Source of the DNA: Diplolepis rosae | Taxonomy: Eukaryota; Arthropoda; Insecta; Hymenoptera; Diplolepididae | Length of the DNA: 64,000 nt | Direction: 5' to 3' | Assembly: GCA_030998225.1 (NCBI GenBank) | Contig: JAPYXD010000704.1 | Span: 10,292,001 to 10,356,000 of the forward strand | Part shown: piece by piece, positions 35,753 through 48,215 of the stretch | Layout: every line of letters begins with the position of its first letter | Position numbering within the stretch: position 1 is the stretch's first letter | Notes under the pieces: model-generated | What the model was told of the DNA's origin: nothing | Database searches by the model: none | Seen by the model: the letters and a program-made list of their open reading frames with translations, nothing else | Translations under genes and position numbers: made by a program

Positions 35753-36212
35753 TATACTATTGTTTGCCCTTCACTATCGCAAGCAACAAATGAGAAGAAA
35801 AAAGTTGACAAACATTCTCAACCTTAAGAAAATGCTATGTCATATGGCACGTATAAGAACTGGTTCCAAGAGTTGTCAAAAAACTTGAAAGTTGAAGACA
35901 AAGAATTAATTCTGTATTGAAAAAATCCCAGATCCCTAGATAAAACCCTTATGTTATTTTCAGACAATATTTATGTGAGGAAATTGGCCAGGATTAATCA
36001 ACTGACACCGATTTCCTCAAGGATTTTTTCAATTTTTTCGAGAGCCGATTTCCCAACTGCCTGAGAGATATCAACAAAGGCATCAAATCTAATAGATATT
36101 ACTTTGAAGATTAAAAAAGTATTTTTTTGTATAAATAAACATGAAATTTGTTTTGGAAAAGCTTAAAATTAAAAATCATAAAAATTGAAAGAACTTTGGC
36201 AATTGCTGAGAA

Positions 36213-36292
36213 GTAAGCGTACCGATAATCTCCAACGGCAATTTATCTAATAATAATAACTAGAAAATATTAACTGAATTATTTTCTTGCAG
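36213..36292 (+). other. probable 80-bp 5' UTR intron of CDC26
   Basis: A donor (GAGAA|GTAAGC) and an acceptor (TTTTCTTGCAG ending at 36292) lie just before the CDC26 start, placing the ATG four bases into the downstream exon. Inferred from splice motifs only. Confidence 0.55.
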
Positions 36293-36296
36293 AACA

Positions 36297-36515
36297 ATGA
36301 TGCGCCGAAGTCCAACACGAATTGATCTTCGTGTCGATGATTTAGCAGAATACGACCAATTAAAGAAGGAACGAGAGGCTAAAAAAGATACCGAACGTCA
36401 AACAGGTTTCACTTCTTCATCATGGGGTGGAAAAATTTCCCAAAGCGAAATTCAAGAGCGAATTGGCTATGTTCCACAACAACCACAGACCGCTCACGAG
36501 AGGCACAATATATGA
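36297..36515 (+). CDS. CDC26: anaphase-promoting complex subunit CDC26
   Basis: Small subunit of the anaphase-promoting complex that stabilises the TPR protein CDC16/APC6. The product is 72 residues (human 85). MMRRSPTRIDLRVDDLAEYD matches the N-terminal helix that threads into CDC16. IQERIGYVPQQP matches the conserved IGYKPQ tail. The start at 36297 is preferred over the next ATG because the family begins M-x-R-R-x-P-T-R. The gene is a single coding exon. Divergent from ING3 with foldback sequence between them. Confidence 0.93.
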   Translation: MMRRSPTRIDLRVDDLAEYDQLKKEREAKKDTERQTGFTSSSWGGKISQSEIQERIGYVPQQPQTAHERHNI

Positions 36516-37280
36516 AATATTACTCTGTGATTGTAAGTTCAGAAATTCAATCAGTAATCTAATATGTAATAAGGTTCGTCGATTAAAGTTCATACATTTT
36601 TGAATACCTCAGTTTTTATTTCTCTGATACTAAAGTATAAAGGTATTATAGCTGAAACGTGGCAGTTGAAAATTACTTAATTACTTATTTTGAGATTATT
36701 GAAAGGTAACTAACGATATGCATTATTTACACAACCATTTTTAGAACACATTTCTAATAACAATAAAAACAGAGGTTGCTAAAACTTTTACTGAGCAGAA
36801 ATTCGAAGAGAAGTATCACCTTATCATATTTTTTTAAAATTATTATCAATAAATTTTTGAAAATATCCAACGTATAAAAAACAGGTTATTTTCATTCTTA
36901 ATTTGAAAGTTTGAAAAAATATTCCAATTATTATTGTAATTGTTTTTTATAATTTATAACTTAAGTACAAATAATGGCTTGTTTGATTAATTTAATTGGT
37001 TACTTTTCTTTAAAAAATGGCAGTAGTAAAAAGCTAATTGTGCATTAGCTATAACTGAAAGTTAAAAAATTGAAAATACTAATTATAAGCAAGGGCAGTT
37101 TTAATTTAGCTTCTCCTTTGCATCAGCAAGAACTCAGCAAGAACCTTAAGACTTAGTCAGCAGCATGATAATAATTTTTTGGAAGACGAAATTTCCTTTC
37201 TCTATATCTAGAAATTCCAGGCCTGAATATCAAAAATCCCATTTCATAATATTTTTCTAAACTGCGCAAGTTCATATGCA
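36516..37280. other. spacer between convergent CDC26 and SFXN2, no gene seen
   Basis: It holds the two 3' UTRs. AATAAA at 36762-36767 is a candidate CDC26 poly(A) signal. Otherwise AT-rich. Confidence 0.5.
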
Positions 37281-40200
37281 TTATAATCCTTTGTTGAAAT
37301 ACAGATATTCGGGTATGTTTTTACTTCCGCAATTTTTCTTCAGTTGCTCGTAATTTTCAGGCTCCCACTTCTTCAAAGTATTTGTTGATATAGGACTAGA
37401 AAAAATATTAAGCATTTTATTACATAAAACCTTTCAAATGAAGTTTATTATGTATAATACATACCACGTTTGTGGAAACAAAGCACAGGCCGTTGGTACC
37501 ATAAAAGTGAGGCTGAAACATCAATTCAAAATTAAATTAATAAAAAGCTATTATTCATATATTTCAATTAATGAAAATGATTATCAATACTCACAAGCAG
37601 CCCACCATCAATACTTGAATTGGTCCATGCAATGGTTTTATCTTTTTCATCCAATCATATTTCTCCAGTTTTTCCATTATTGGCGGTAAGATCACTAAAT
37701 GATAGACAGCAGGTAAAAATATTTGTACATTCTTCTCAAAATACACACAGAATCATTTTTCAAAACACTTTAAGAGAAAGCTTATAGGACGTACATTTTG
37801 GGATTCGAGAGGGGAAAAAAAACTGAAAAATATTCGACATCTTTAAATCCCCCTGTGTATGTCTTTATCGGTTTAAAGACATTGAAAAATCTTGAAAAAC
37901 ATATTCTGGAAATAGACCTATTCAAGTAAAAAAAAGTAAATAAATGGACTAAGAACTCAATATGCAACCGATAGATGGTTGAAAAAATAAGTGCATGTTG
38001 AGTACTTACACATTCCTGGAGCGCACATGAGGATTCTCGAGATTACAACTTGACTGATGCCCTTCACGGCTGCAATCTGAAAGTGTTTGCTCGATCAACC
38101 ACGATCCATCTACATGATAGGGAATAGTATGAATCTCTATGATCGATCGAAGCTTGCAATAATATATATGTTTTGATTTTACCTTTGACTTAGTGAGCCT
38201 TTTACCCTCTTCATCCATTAGATCTACCCCATTCGTAATTTCATTTTGTCTCATTAAGGGGATGTTGACACAGTTCGCAGCAGCTACAGCAGCAAACGGA
38301 ACGTATCTCTGAGTAAAAATATGAAATTTGAACGTTAAATCATTTTTCAAGTGGTATTATTTTTAATACTATCAATCTGAACTTTTCTACAAAGAAAAAC
38401 TTTAAATCTAGCAATATTTTCAAATTTTAAGGAATATCAAATTTGTCTAAGTTACAAATTTACTTAGAACTTTACCTGCATCCAATTTGAATTTCATAAC
38501 GAATTTAAATATGAGCTGGTCAGAAGAGCTGGTTTCATTTATATACAACATTTTTTTCTACAGAAAGTGTTTTTTACACTAAATATAAAAATCTGTTTTA
38601 ATTAGAAACCAAAATCAGAAAATATCTTCCGAATTTTGGTTCTCGATTGGACTAAATCTTTTGTATTTTCTGTAAAAAACACTTTCCGTAGAAAAAATGT
38701 TGTGTATAAATGAACAGGGGCTTTTTACAAAAGATAAAAAAATTATTCGTTTAGAAATTACAGAAAAAAACATTTCAATCATATTCAGTTAAATGAGCAT
38801 AATAATTTTTTAAGAAATTCCTTAAGTAAATCATATATTTAAAAAATACTTTAATACAACTTTTACTTTTGCGTAAAAAATATCAAGAGGAATTTCGAAG
38901 CCTTCTATAAGTTTTTCTAGAACCTGAAGAATGGTTTAGAAATCCCCTTATTTAATGCAAACTTGAAAGTACTTTCAGATGATTTGAATAAACAACTAAT
39001 ACCAAATTTGAAATTCAAACGATTTTTCTAATCTACACAATGAGTTCAACTAGATCAAAATTCTTCAAATAAAAATATCTTTCACCAAAATAAGATTAAT
39101 TGTACCTTAATTACATATAAAATTTATATAAAATCATCAAAACTCACAGCCAAAAGAGGATTAGTTCTTTTTCCCCAAAAAGATTTGCAACCTATGGCCG
39201 TGAACATCGCAGCCGTTGTTGCACTGACATAAGCCAATCCCAAATGTTCCGGAGAAATAGGGCTGTGTGCATTTCTATTGGTATAATTGACCAGTGCATT
39301 GAATGACTGATTGACCCATTGCCAAAAAACAACAGCTGTTGTGGTCCTAACAACACGAAAAAATAGGAATAAATGAGAATGGGGTCGAGTGAAGACCCAT
39401 GTCAAAATATAGCCTTCCGAAACTATATTTATTTTTTATGTATATTTAAAAAATAATTACTTATAAAATTGCAGCATAGCTCCTGTAATCGCCATACCCC
39501 CTGGTACCTGGAAGGACATTCTTCCAAATACATTTTGCAGTTCACCAGTATCTGGATGAAAGGCAGATTCGTATAATTTCTTTGCATATATTATCTGACT
39601 TCTGCTGGTACCTGCTGGCTCCTTGCCAAGCCTAAAATATAGAATAAACTCGTTATTACGAAAATCCTGCAGTTCTGACGTGTCAGCTTGTTACGGTTAA
39701 GAAGAACATTTATTTTCTTATTAAATCATTTAACGAGCATTTTCAAATTTTTTCAATTTCGAATATTTTTACATCCGAGTGATGCAGTATTAAAAGTATA
39801 ATATAAAATTTCGAAGTATATTTACGAAAATTTATGTTTTATTCAATTCACAATTAAACTTTTATGCTGCTTCTTTTTACATCAATCAAATGTTAGGTCA
39901 TTTATTCAAATTTTGTTCCGATAGAAAAATTATGTTTATTAAAAAATAATTAGTCGAATTTTGCAGATAATCAGAAATTAGTCAAATTGACTATTTTCTG
40001 TTATTTGCATTTATAATTTTATCGAGTTCTTTTTAGTAAAATTGTGGAAAAATATCTGGAATAATATGAGCCATGAAAATTACATATTTTTTATGGTCGA
40101 AATTGATAGGCAAATTTTAGTTGTTTCTGGATGATATGATTCTACCAATAAAAAATCTATAATTTTCATCCGATTCAAACTTTTGATGATTTATTTTATT

Positions 40201-41365
40201 CGAGGTAAAATTGTCCACATTTTCACTAAAAAAACTGGATGAAAGAAAATTATAAATGAAAAAACTAAGAAAATAATCGGTTTGACTAATTATTTTTCCG
40301 ACTATCCGTCCAATTCTTCCTTAAGCTTGTAAATGAAAGGGAAAAATATTTCTTCAACTTAATTTATTTATTAAGAGTCGATAATGATTATTTAATGTTA
40401 TTTCAGACACAGTATGCAGTTGTATAATAAGAAACTAAGAGTGTAATTTTATATGAGTGACCGATAGTACATATGTATATCGAAATATCGTATTGTGCAG
40501 AACCAGAACCTAGCAGAACAATTGTAAGATTAGATATGCCACTGCGAACAAAGTTTAATTCTCCACTTCACCCATAATAAAGCTGAACAGAATTTGAAAC
40601 AAAATAATAATATCTGAAAGATGAGAATATTTAAAAAATGCCCAGACCCTAGTGCATTACACGTTATGTAATCACAGTAATCACTAAAAATAATATGTAT
40701 GACGTAAAAGTATAATCTTTATGTTCCTAACGTAAGTAAATTTTGTTGACAACATAACTATTGAATTTTGGAGGTATCATGCTACCTTCAAGGCAGTCAA
40801 AACTATGCAGAATAGTAATTTTGACAAAAGCAAGCCATTTATGGACAAACTCGTCAAATTATCTCGAGAACTAAAAAAGAGACATATATAAAGACTTCGG
40901 TTTTTGATTGCAGTCGCATTGTGCTACAATAAAAAAAATATAAATTAAAATTTGAGTTTGCGGAGCGAAACCAAAATTAGCAAGTTTTGATACAGGGAAG
41001 TCATTTAAGGACAAACTCTTCAAATTATTTCGAAAACTAAAAAAAGAGACATATATAAAGACTTCAGTTTTTAAATTTCAGTCACATTGTGCTACATTTA
41101 AAAAAATGTAAATTAAAATTTGAGTTTGCGGAGCGAAACAAAAATTAGCAAAGTTTGACACAGGAAAGCCATTTATCATTTAATCAGTTAATCATTTTAA
41201 AATGACTCACTTATAATCTTGACACAATTTTTTAGCAGCTAAAAGTTCACTTTCAGATACAACACATGTCCGGAAGTCTGACATCCAGGCATAGTGTCGC
41301 CATCGACCCGTAAAAGTACTTAAATCCCAAAGAGGTTTATCCAAATCCAGTCTCTCGTTCTCCAT
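37281..41365 (-). CDS. SFXN2: sideroflexin 2, mitochondrial inner-membrane carrier
   Basis: Sideroflexins are mitochondrial inner-membrane transporters; SFXN1 carries serine, and SFXN2 is linked to haem and iron metabolism. Exons 41365-41211, 39631-39461, 39346-39148, 38308-38183, 38076-38010, 37694-37595, 37512-37465 and 37395-37281 join in phase to 326 residues (human SFXN2 322). Landmarks: [127 protein letters not shown] and the C-terminal [12 protein letters not shown]2 is favoured over SFXN1/3 by the central and C-terminal segments, from memory. Exon 3's 3' end is placed where the frame meets GCT|GTGAGT. Confidence 0.95.
38538..38710. mobile_element. short foldback element in an SFXN2 intron
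   Basis: ACAACATTTTTTTCTACAGA followed by AAGTGTTTTTTACA (38546-38577) is answered by the inverted TGTAAAAAACACTTTCCGTA and onward to about 38708. The loop is about 90 bp. Arms differ at two or three positions. No coding sequence. Confidence 0.8.
40832..41170. repeat. two-copy tandem repeat, unit about 167 bp, in SFXN2 intron 1
   Basis: The anchor AAG(C/T)CATTTA occurs at 40832, 40998 and 41166, so two full units of 166 and 168 bp are followed by the start of a third. Each unit contains GAGACATATATAAAGACTTC and GAGTTTGCGGAGCGAAAC. Units differ by scattered substitutions. Confidence 0.85.
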
Positions 41366-41401
41366 TCTTTACTTGAAGAGTAGCTAACAAATGAAGCCCT
41401 T

Positions 41402-42906
41402 CCTGGAAGCAAAAAAATTCTTAATTCGTTTTCTTAATTTAAATAAAACGTTATCTGCCTTACCCTTATTTACTTTTTGAAAAGTTGAATAGAAAATATA
41501 TTTTTCATTAAAAGAGAGAAATCTTAAATTTTTAAAATCGTTTTCAATATCAAATTAATTATCTATGTACCCAGGAACAAAGAACCGATTGGGGAGTTAG
41601 AAAATTTGAATCGGTCGGAAGCTGCAGTGGATCCGTTTTAGCGGATTCACTCAATTGAGTGAATCCGCAATCTTAAAAGGCCATTTCCGATAGCGACCGA
41701 TTCACTGCGATTTTGAATTTAAACGTTTTATTTATTAACCATGTATTTTACGGATATGTCTTATATTTGTTCAAAATGGAAATTTAAAACAGGATATGAC
41801 ACTCCGGTATATAATTTGTTTTACTCACTTGCTGATTCACAATTTTTAAATTTTGCGTGAAATATGGTAAAATAACCTCAAAAACTTCGCTCAATCGAAG
41901 CCTGCCGATTTACGATTTCCCGAAACGGATTTGGCCAATTAAAATGATTTAAATTTTGAAGTCCCATTCAAACGCATCATTTCGATTTATAAGAAGATCG
42001 CCCAATCCGCATTCTTAAAAGAAACCGATTCACTAAAACATTCGTTCAATCTTTTCTTTTTTCCTGGGTATAATGTAGATATGGAAATTAGGCCAAAAAA
42101 TTCTGATTAAGGCAATTATTATTGACGGAGTATTAAACTGAGTTCAATAGTACATCAGAACATTCATTAATTATTTTTCTGGAAACAATACACAGAATTC
42201 TATTGTGACCTCAAAACGAAAAAATATGAAATTGTTTCATTATTTTCAATAGTCAATTATTGCAGATGTTTTCAAAAATTTTAAAATTATTTTAATAGTA
42301 AGTATTTTTAATTGATAATATTATTAATTATAATTACAGGTTGTAAATTAAGCAACTCCAAGTGGCAATAAATTATTTAGCAGCTCTACAACGCGTTAAC
42401 TGCACATGCAGTCTTATGAGATTTACTTTTATCAATTATAAAATCCGTCTGTGTGGAGATCTAACATCCCAAAATACTTTACTTACAATACACTTATCTC
42501 CAAACACAAATTTAATAATTCCATAACACAAAAAACCTATGAATTAACTATAAAGAATTATCAATATTTTCAGCAAAATATTTCCATGACGTTTCTGTCA
42601 TAATTTTATATTAACTCATAAGATTTGTATAAAAATGAGAAAAATTTTTCTTTTCACAATGCACATTGCACACTGGATTTCGAGATATCGACCGCAAAGT
42701 ATAGCTAAATGTAACGGTTGTCTCTTAGTATAGGGTTCTTATTCCGAGAAAAAGACACATGTCATTTTTCAATTACATTAACAAGAATCACTAATTATTT
42801 TGTGTCCAAAGAAAAGAAAATTTTAGTGTGCAGATATAAGGCACTTTGAGTTAAATATTCAACCTATTATGTAAAAGATGCTACAATAATAATTCGTGTG
42901 CTTACC
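41402..42906 (-). other. SFXN2 5' UTR intron with candidate leader exon
   Basis: On the minus strand an acceptor (TTTTGCTTCCAG) precedes 41402 and a donor (TTTCACG|GTAAG) ends an exon at 42906, making a 1.5-kb leader intron; the leader exon would lie at about 42906-42990. The intron contains the element at 41568-42072. Confidence 0.6.
41568..42072. mobile_element. about 505-bp MITE with TACCCAGGAA ends
   Basis: It starts TACCCAGGAACAAAGA and ends with the inverted TCTTTTTTCCTGGGTA. Internal palindromes (GCGGATTCACTC and GAGTGAATCCGC at about 41641-41669) and ACCGATTCACT repeats are present. No coding capacity. Confidence 0.82.
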
Positions 42907-42990
42907 GTGAAACACAAACCTGCACAAACCTCCTCTGAGTTCTACTTTTCTTGATCACAGAGCGCATACGCGGAATATTTTACCCAGGGC

Positions 42991-43133
42991 GAATAGAATC
43001 ACATTACGGTCCTGACCGAGACACGGTTATTATTATTTAAAGCGCGCATGAAACGATGAAACACTGTCTTATTAATTGATTTAATTCACCATGCTTAAGG
43101 TAGTGTCGTGCCAAAAATCAGGCCTCTGGAAAA
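42991..43133. other. SFXN2 upstream region with a relic repeat end
   Basis: About 42960-43050 is less AT-rich and is plausible SFXN2 promoter. CTTAAGGTAGTGTCGTGCC from 43094 resembles the outer end of the AAGGTAGTTC foldback family seen complete at 51171, suggesting a truncated relic. Confidence 0.45.
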
Positions 43134-45103
43134 AATAGTATATTATGCAACTAGGAAGAAAAAAATTTATTTTGCGAGTGTAAAATTTGATGCCCGATAA
43201 AAGCGAGGGCAACAATGACACAAGTAAAATAAATGTATTTCCCGTGTTGCACATGTTTCTTTTCCACTTGGAGTAGGGTGACCATAATTAATTTTCGAAA
43301 AGTAGGACAAAAAAGTTTAAAAAATGAGGACAAAGTAGGACAAAAATTTATTTAAAAAGGAGGACAAAATAGAACAAAAAGTTTGAAAAAGAAGACAAAG
43401 TAGGACAGAAAAGTTTGAAAAAGGGGACAAGGTAGAACAGAAAAGTTTAAAAAAAGAGTACAAAGTTAGACAAAATAGTTTGAAGACAGAACAAAGTAGG
43501 GCACACTAGAATACAAAAGATTAAATAAAAAAGAGAATTTTCAAACATTTTTTTCAAATTAACTATTTTATTAAATGTTATCTACGCTTAACATCTTATA
43601 TTTTTATTTTTGAACCCTGGTGCATTCTAATCAATAATCTATTGAGTTAAAAGATAATTTTTGAGTTGTTGAGACTTGTAAATTAACGAAGAAATTGTTA
43701 GATAGCATTGAAGGATAAAATTTTGTATAAAAAAAGATCCAAAAGTGGATTAAAAAATAAACATTTATCATTTGAAAAATCCGGAATAAACCCGGACAAA
43801 GTAAAAAATCCTGTAGGACAGCTCACACAAGCCCTAAAATGAGGACATGTCCGGAGAAATCCGGACGGATGATCACCCTAACTTGGAGGTCAAACAATGG
43901 ATTTGTTTGGCCCATAGATGACGAAAAAATACACGTGTTAATCCCCAAGTGGAAAAAAATTTTTCTATGATTTTAAGACTTAGAATGATTTTATCAGTCG
44001 TGTCTTATGAAAGAAGAAACATTTTTCATGAAAAAAATATTTAAACCTTACGAAAAATAATTCTATTAATAGTATATTGTACAACTAGGGAAAAAAATTT
44101 ATTTTTTGTCCGCCGTACAGCGAAAGTTAGCCTTGGCGGTATCGTTTTGCGTGCGAAAAGATGGTTTTCCCGCACTAGTGCGGTAACATTTTAAGAGTGC
44201 GGAAAATCAAAAGAAACTAAAATTTTACCGCATTAGTGCGGGAAAATCAACTTTCCGTTTGCAAAACGATACCGTCAAGGCTAACTTTCCGTACATGATA
44301 CGAAATATACATTTGCGAATGTAAAGTTTGATGCCTGATAAAAGCAAGTAAAATAAATGTATTTCCAGTGTTGCATATGACTTTTTTTCACCTTGGAGGT
44401 CAAACAATGGATTTGTTTGGCCCACAAAGGGCAAAAAAACACACTTGTTGATCCCCAAGTGGAAAAACATTTTTCTATGATTTTAAGACTTGGAATTATT
44501 TTATCAGTTGTGTCTTATGAAAGAAAAAACATTTTTCATGAAAAGAATATTTAAACTTTACGAAAAATAATACTTTCAATAGTATATTATGCAAGTAGGG
44601 ATTAAAAAATCATTTTTTGATCGCCGTACAGCGAAATTTAGCCTTGGCGGTATCATTTTACGTGCGAAAAGTCGGTTTTCCCGCACTAGTGCGGTAACAC
44701 TTTTAGTGCGCTGAAAATAAAACAAAACTAAACTTTTTCCGCACTAGTGCGGTAACATTTTTAGTGCGCGGAAAATAAAAAAACACTAAACTTTTACCGC
44801 ACTAGTGCAGGAAAATCAACTTTCCGTTCGCAAAACGATACCGTCAAGGCTAACTTTCCGCACATGATACGAAATATACTATTGCGAATGTAAAGTTTGA
44901 TGCCTGATAAAAGCGAGGGTAACAACCATACGACTAAAATCAATGTTTTTGCTGTGTCACACACGATTTTTTTTACTGAAGGGTCATAAAATGTATTTCA
45001 CGAGAGAATAAAATCTATTTTATGCCCCGATAGTAAAAAAAATGTTTTTTCTAGTACCGGGTCATAATTTGCTATTTTTTTTCTAGTTGCACAATATACT
45101 ATT
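43134..45103. mobile_element. composite element bounded by AATAGTATAT inverted ends, with internal copies
   Basis: The left end AATAGTATATTATGCAACTA (43134) and the right end CTAGTTGCACAATATACTAT (to 45103) are inverted copies. Related left-end units recur inside at about 44068 and 44578. Each of these two carries a hairpin flanked by TTAGCCTTGGCGGTATC and its inverted copy, with CCCGCACTAGTGCGG palindromes. A CAAACAATGGATTTGTTTGG palindrome occurs twice (about 43894 and 44402). No transposase is seen. A younger hAT-like MITE sits inside at 43274. Confidence 0.75.
43274..43880. mobile_element. hAT-like MITE with 8-bp target duplication
   Basis: The element starts TAGGGTGACCATAATT and ends ATGATCACCCTA, and is flanked on both sides by ACTTGGAG (43266-43273 and 43881-43888). 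An 8-bp duplication is diagnostic of hAT elements. The interior is built from degenerate repeats of GTAGGACAAAAAAGTTT-type units and ends with ACATGTCCGGAGAAATCCGG. The related repeat unit near 44390 shows the uninterrupted site with a single CCTTGGAG, which confirms the insertion. Confidence 0.92.
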
Positions 45104-46230
45104 TGTAATAGAATTTTTCCTTATTATTGCTTTTTACCAATTTTTTAAAAATGATTGGATTTTCATAAATCATTGCTTATTTTTTCAGGGACAATATTCT
45201 CTACGATTCTATTTTTACCAATTTTGAAAATAAGTAAAAAATCTTCAAATGTAGTAATTATTGATAAGTGTTCCAGTGTTTTTCATAATTGTAACTAGAA
45301 AGAAATTAACAGACGTGCTTTTTTGTTTATGGTTACGTTTCCAAAATTTTCAAACAGATGTTTTGTAAATTAAAAAAGTTGTTTTACATCAATGAATTAG
45401 GGTATAATTAAGTCACATGATGTAATTGATTCATGGCCTTAGGGGATGTAATTAACGTGACTTTATTTAATAGTTTCTGTCCTTCCCATTCTTAAATTAA
45501 TAACTCAATTGGATTTTCCATGGCAGATAAACATACTTTGGTCCTTCTTTTACGTTTATTTGCTATAAAAAATCTTTTTGAGATATTAATTTTAAATCGG
45601 AAGAACGGAAAATATTGGATAAAGTCCCGTCAACGACATGCCCTTAAGACCACGTATGACTCATCCAATCCCTACCTTACCGACACTTTTCTTTCGTCCT
45701 TCGCATTTCTACATTAATTGAGTAAACAAGTTTAAACTTTGAGTTATTAAGTAAAAAGCGTTTATCTGGTCCTAAATTTTTATAATTATAAACAAATGCC
45801 AAAAATGAAGAAAAGTTTCGGTATGGTAGAAATCGAATAAGTTATACGTGGCCTTAAATATATTTAAATTTCAATCTTTCAAAATATTTTATAATAATTC
45901 CATATATATTTATTATGATAATATATAATAATATTTATTCGATCATAAAACGGGAAATTATTTGAGTCTTCTAATATTGGAAAAAATGTTTATTAGTAAA
46001 ATCTGTTTTACCGATTGAGTTTTACTGATCAACTTCAATGACAATTTCACTGCTTTTTGGTGAAGTTTCCGCTAAAGTAAAGTACTAACCCGTCTCTACC
46101 TATTTTATCAGTGAAATTTGACTGGTTCAAATTTGATGAGTATTTTCAAACCAAAAATAGAAACCTTTGACAACAAAGTGCAGTGATAAAATTAATGTTT
46201 TTACGTAAATAATGCTATAGTTTATTTAAT
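45104..46230. other. AT-rich spacer, nothing recognised
   Basis: No gene, no long repeat. A 65-codon open frame at 45520-45717 has no recognisable features and is considered chance. Confidence 0.5.
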
Positions 46231-46460
46231 GATATATTGTGCAACTAAGGAAAAAAAAGTTTATTCTGCGAGTGTCAAGTTTGATGCCTCAGCAAGGCGA
46301 GGGTAACGATCATACGAGCTAAATAAATATTTTTACGCGTTGCACACGTTTTGTTTTCTAGTTAGGGGTAAAAAATGGAATTATTTTCCCCGCAGGGGAC
46401 AACAAAATGCACTTCATGACCCGTTAGTAGGAAAAAAAATATTTCCTAGCGGATCAATAT
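46231..46460. repeat. further partial copy of the AATAGTATAT-family unit
   Basis: ATATTGTGCAACTAAGGAAA, then GCGAGTGTCAAGTTTGATGC and GTTGCACACGTTTTG parallel the units at 43134 and 44578. The far end is missing. Confidence 0.7.
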
Positions 46461-46775
46461 AAATTGAAAGAACGGATATTTTTTCGAAAATTAAGGCCAT
46501 GGACCAACCGAATCACGTGACTAGATTCCTACCTTATCAGCATTTCCCATTTGTGTAACCCCATTTCTGTAAGAAATAAGATAACAAGTTGAAAATTTGT
46601 GTAAGTAAGTAAAATCCACTAAGACAAGTCTGTGTGGTCATAAATGTTTATAATTATGAAAATAAAAAAGTTCATGAAAAACAAAACTATGAAAAAAAAT
46701 TTCGTTGATTTATTTCCCGTAAATTAGAGTAAGATATCACTGTACATATACATGCATATGTATGTGTATATATAT

Positions 46776-47014
<239 letters not shown>

Positions 47015-47504
47015 AACTACACCACAAAAATTTCAATCTACAATTCCATGCACGAATGTCAATTAAATATATTTTTTATATTTAGACACTTAATTCCAAG
47101 AATATGAATCGTTTTTTTAACTTCATTTCTTCAATTCGAAGTAAAAACACCTTTAGAACAAATTTAAATTTATTTAATTTTAAGAAATCACCTTTTTAGC
47201 CTTTTTTAAATGAAAGAAATTATTTTTTTAACATTATTTATTTAATTTAAATAAATATTTTTTCGATTCAAATATAGTTCTGGCAAAAACTTAAGAAAAC
47301 ATTTATTTAATTTTATTATCTACGAAAGGAGACAATTTTTTCTTTAAATTGAAGAAAATATTTCTGTGAGTCACATTACGTATGTACTATTCGAGTGAGC
47401 AGACATTTATTTCTTTAATTAAAAGATAAAAAACATTAAAGACATTTTTTTAAATCAAAGAAACTTTTTTCTGGGTGTGGAACTGTATTTTTACAATAAA
47501 ATAC

Positions 47505-47700
47505 AATAAATGTGCCAGTACTGACAATCAGTACTGGCACATGTACTGGCATAATACGGGGATGATAACGCTTTACCAACACTGGCTCGCCAGTACATCT
47601 TAAGTACTGTCTGTCAGTAGCAGTCAGTGCTGAGCTTATACGGGCTAACCAGTACTTGAGCAATACTGGCAACCAGTACTGGTATACTACTGATCACTAT
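47505..47700. repeat. CAGTACTGG-rich repeat, copy A
   Basis: Multiple variants of the palindrome CCAGTACTGG (for example GTGCCAGTACTGACAATCAG, then CAGTACTGGCAC) occur within 200 bp. They can form several competing hairpins. Ends in TATAACTCGGGATTG, a phrase also found in copy C at 57.1 kb. Confidence 0.8.
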
Positions 47701-47804
47701 AACTCGGGATTGTATAAATAATAAATGAAAAAAAATCAAAATATTTAACTTATTTATATCAATTATTTTTTCAGTCAAGTTATTGTGGAAATTCTTTTAT
47801 AAAA

Positions 47805-47872
47805 ATTGTCCTGCCTACGAGATTCGAACCTACAACCTACCTAATGACGCACCCGACGACCTTTTAAATTAT
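47805..47872 (-). repeat. tRNA-like segment, possible SINE fragment
   Basis: Reading the minus strand, GTAGGTTCGAATCTCGTAGG contains a B-box-like GGTTCGAATC with flanking bases that can pair as a T-arm. The upstream half (GTCGTCGGGTGCGTCATTAG) does not give a good D-arm or A box, so this is not called a functional tRNA gene. Confidence 0.5.
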
Positions 47873-48119
47873 ACTTAATATTTTTAAATTAAATATTTAT
47901 TATATTTTATGTAAAAATATTAAATATTATATGATATAAAAATAATAAATATTATTTTAATTTGAAGTTACGAACTCAACTAAGTAATTAAATATTATTT
48001 TATTAATAAATCATGGAAATAATTAATTATTTTTTCGAATTAGATGTAATAATCAATATTTGAATAACTGTGCTTTTTTAACAAAATTATAGTTGGAATT
48101 CTATTTTTAGTGTAAAATA

Positions 48120-48215
48120 ATACTTAAGTATTGCGCCAGTACTACGCCAGTAATGACAAGTCAGTATTGACTAATCAGTACTGGCGCAGTACTGAATTTT
48201 TTGCGAAAAAATTAT
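48120..48215. repeat. CAGTACTGG-rich repeat, copy B
   Basis: GCGCCAGTACTACGCCAGTA, then AATCAGTACTGGCGCAGTAC: the same palindromic word family as copies A and C in about 95 bp. Confidence 0.75.

Noticed and set aside
35051..35811. Small open frames with a repeated ARRATMLAGD-like peptide
   Set aside because: Peptides on the two strands are similar only because the DNA is an inverted repeat.
40832..41170. CRISPR-like array
   Set aside because: Only two long units in tandem without spacers, inside a eukaryotic intron.
45520..45717. 65-codon open frame starting MADKHTLVLLL
   Set aside because: No family resemblance, no splice context and unremarkable AT-rich surroundings.
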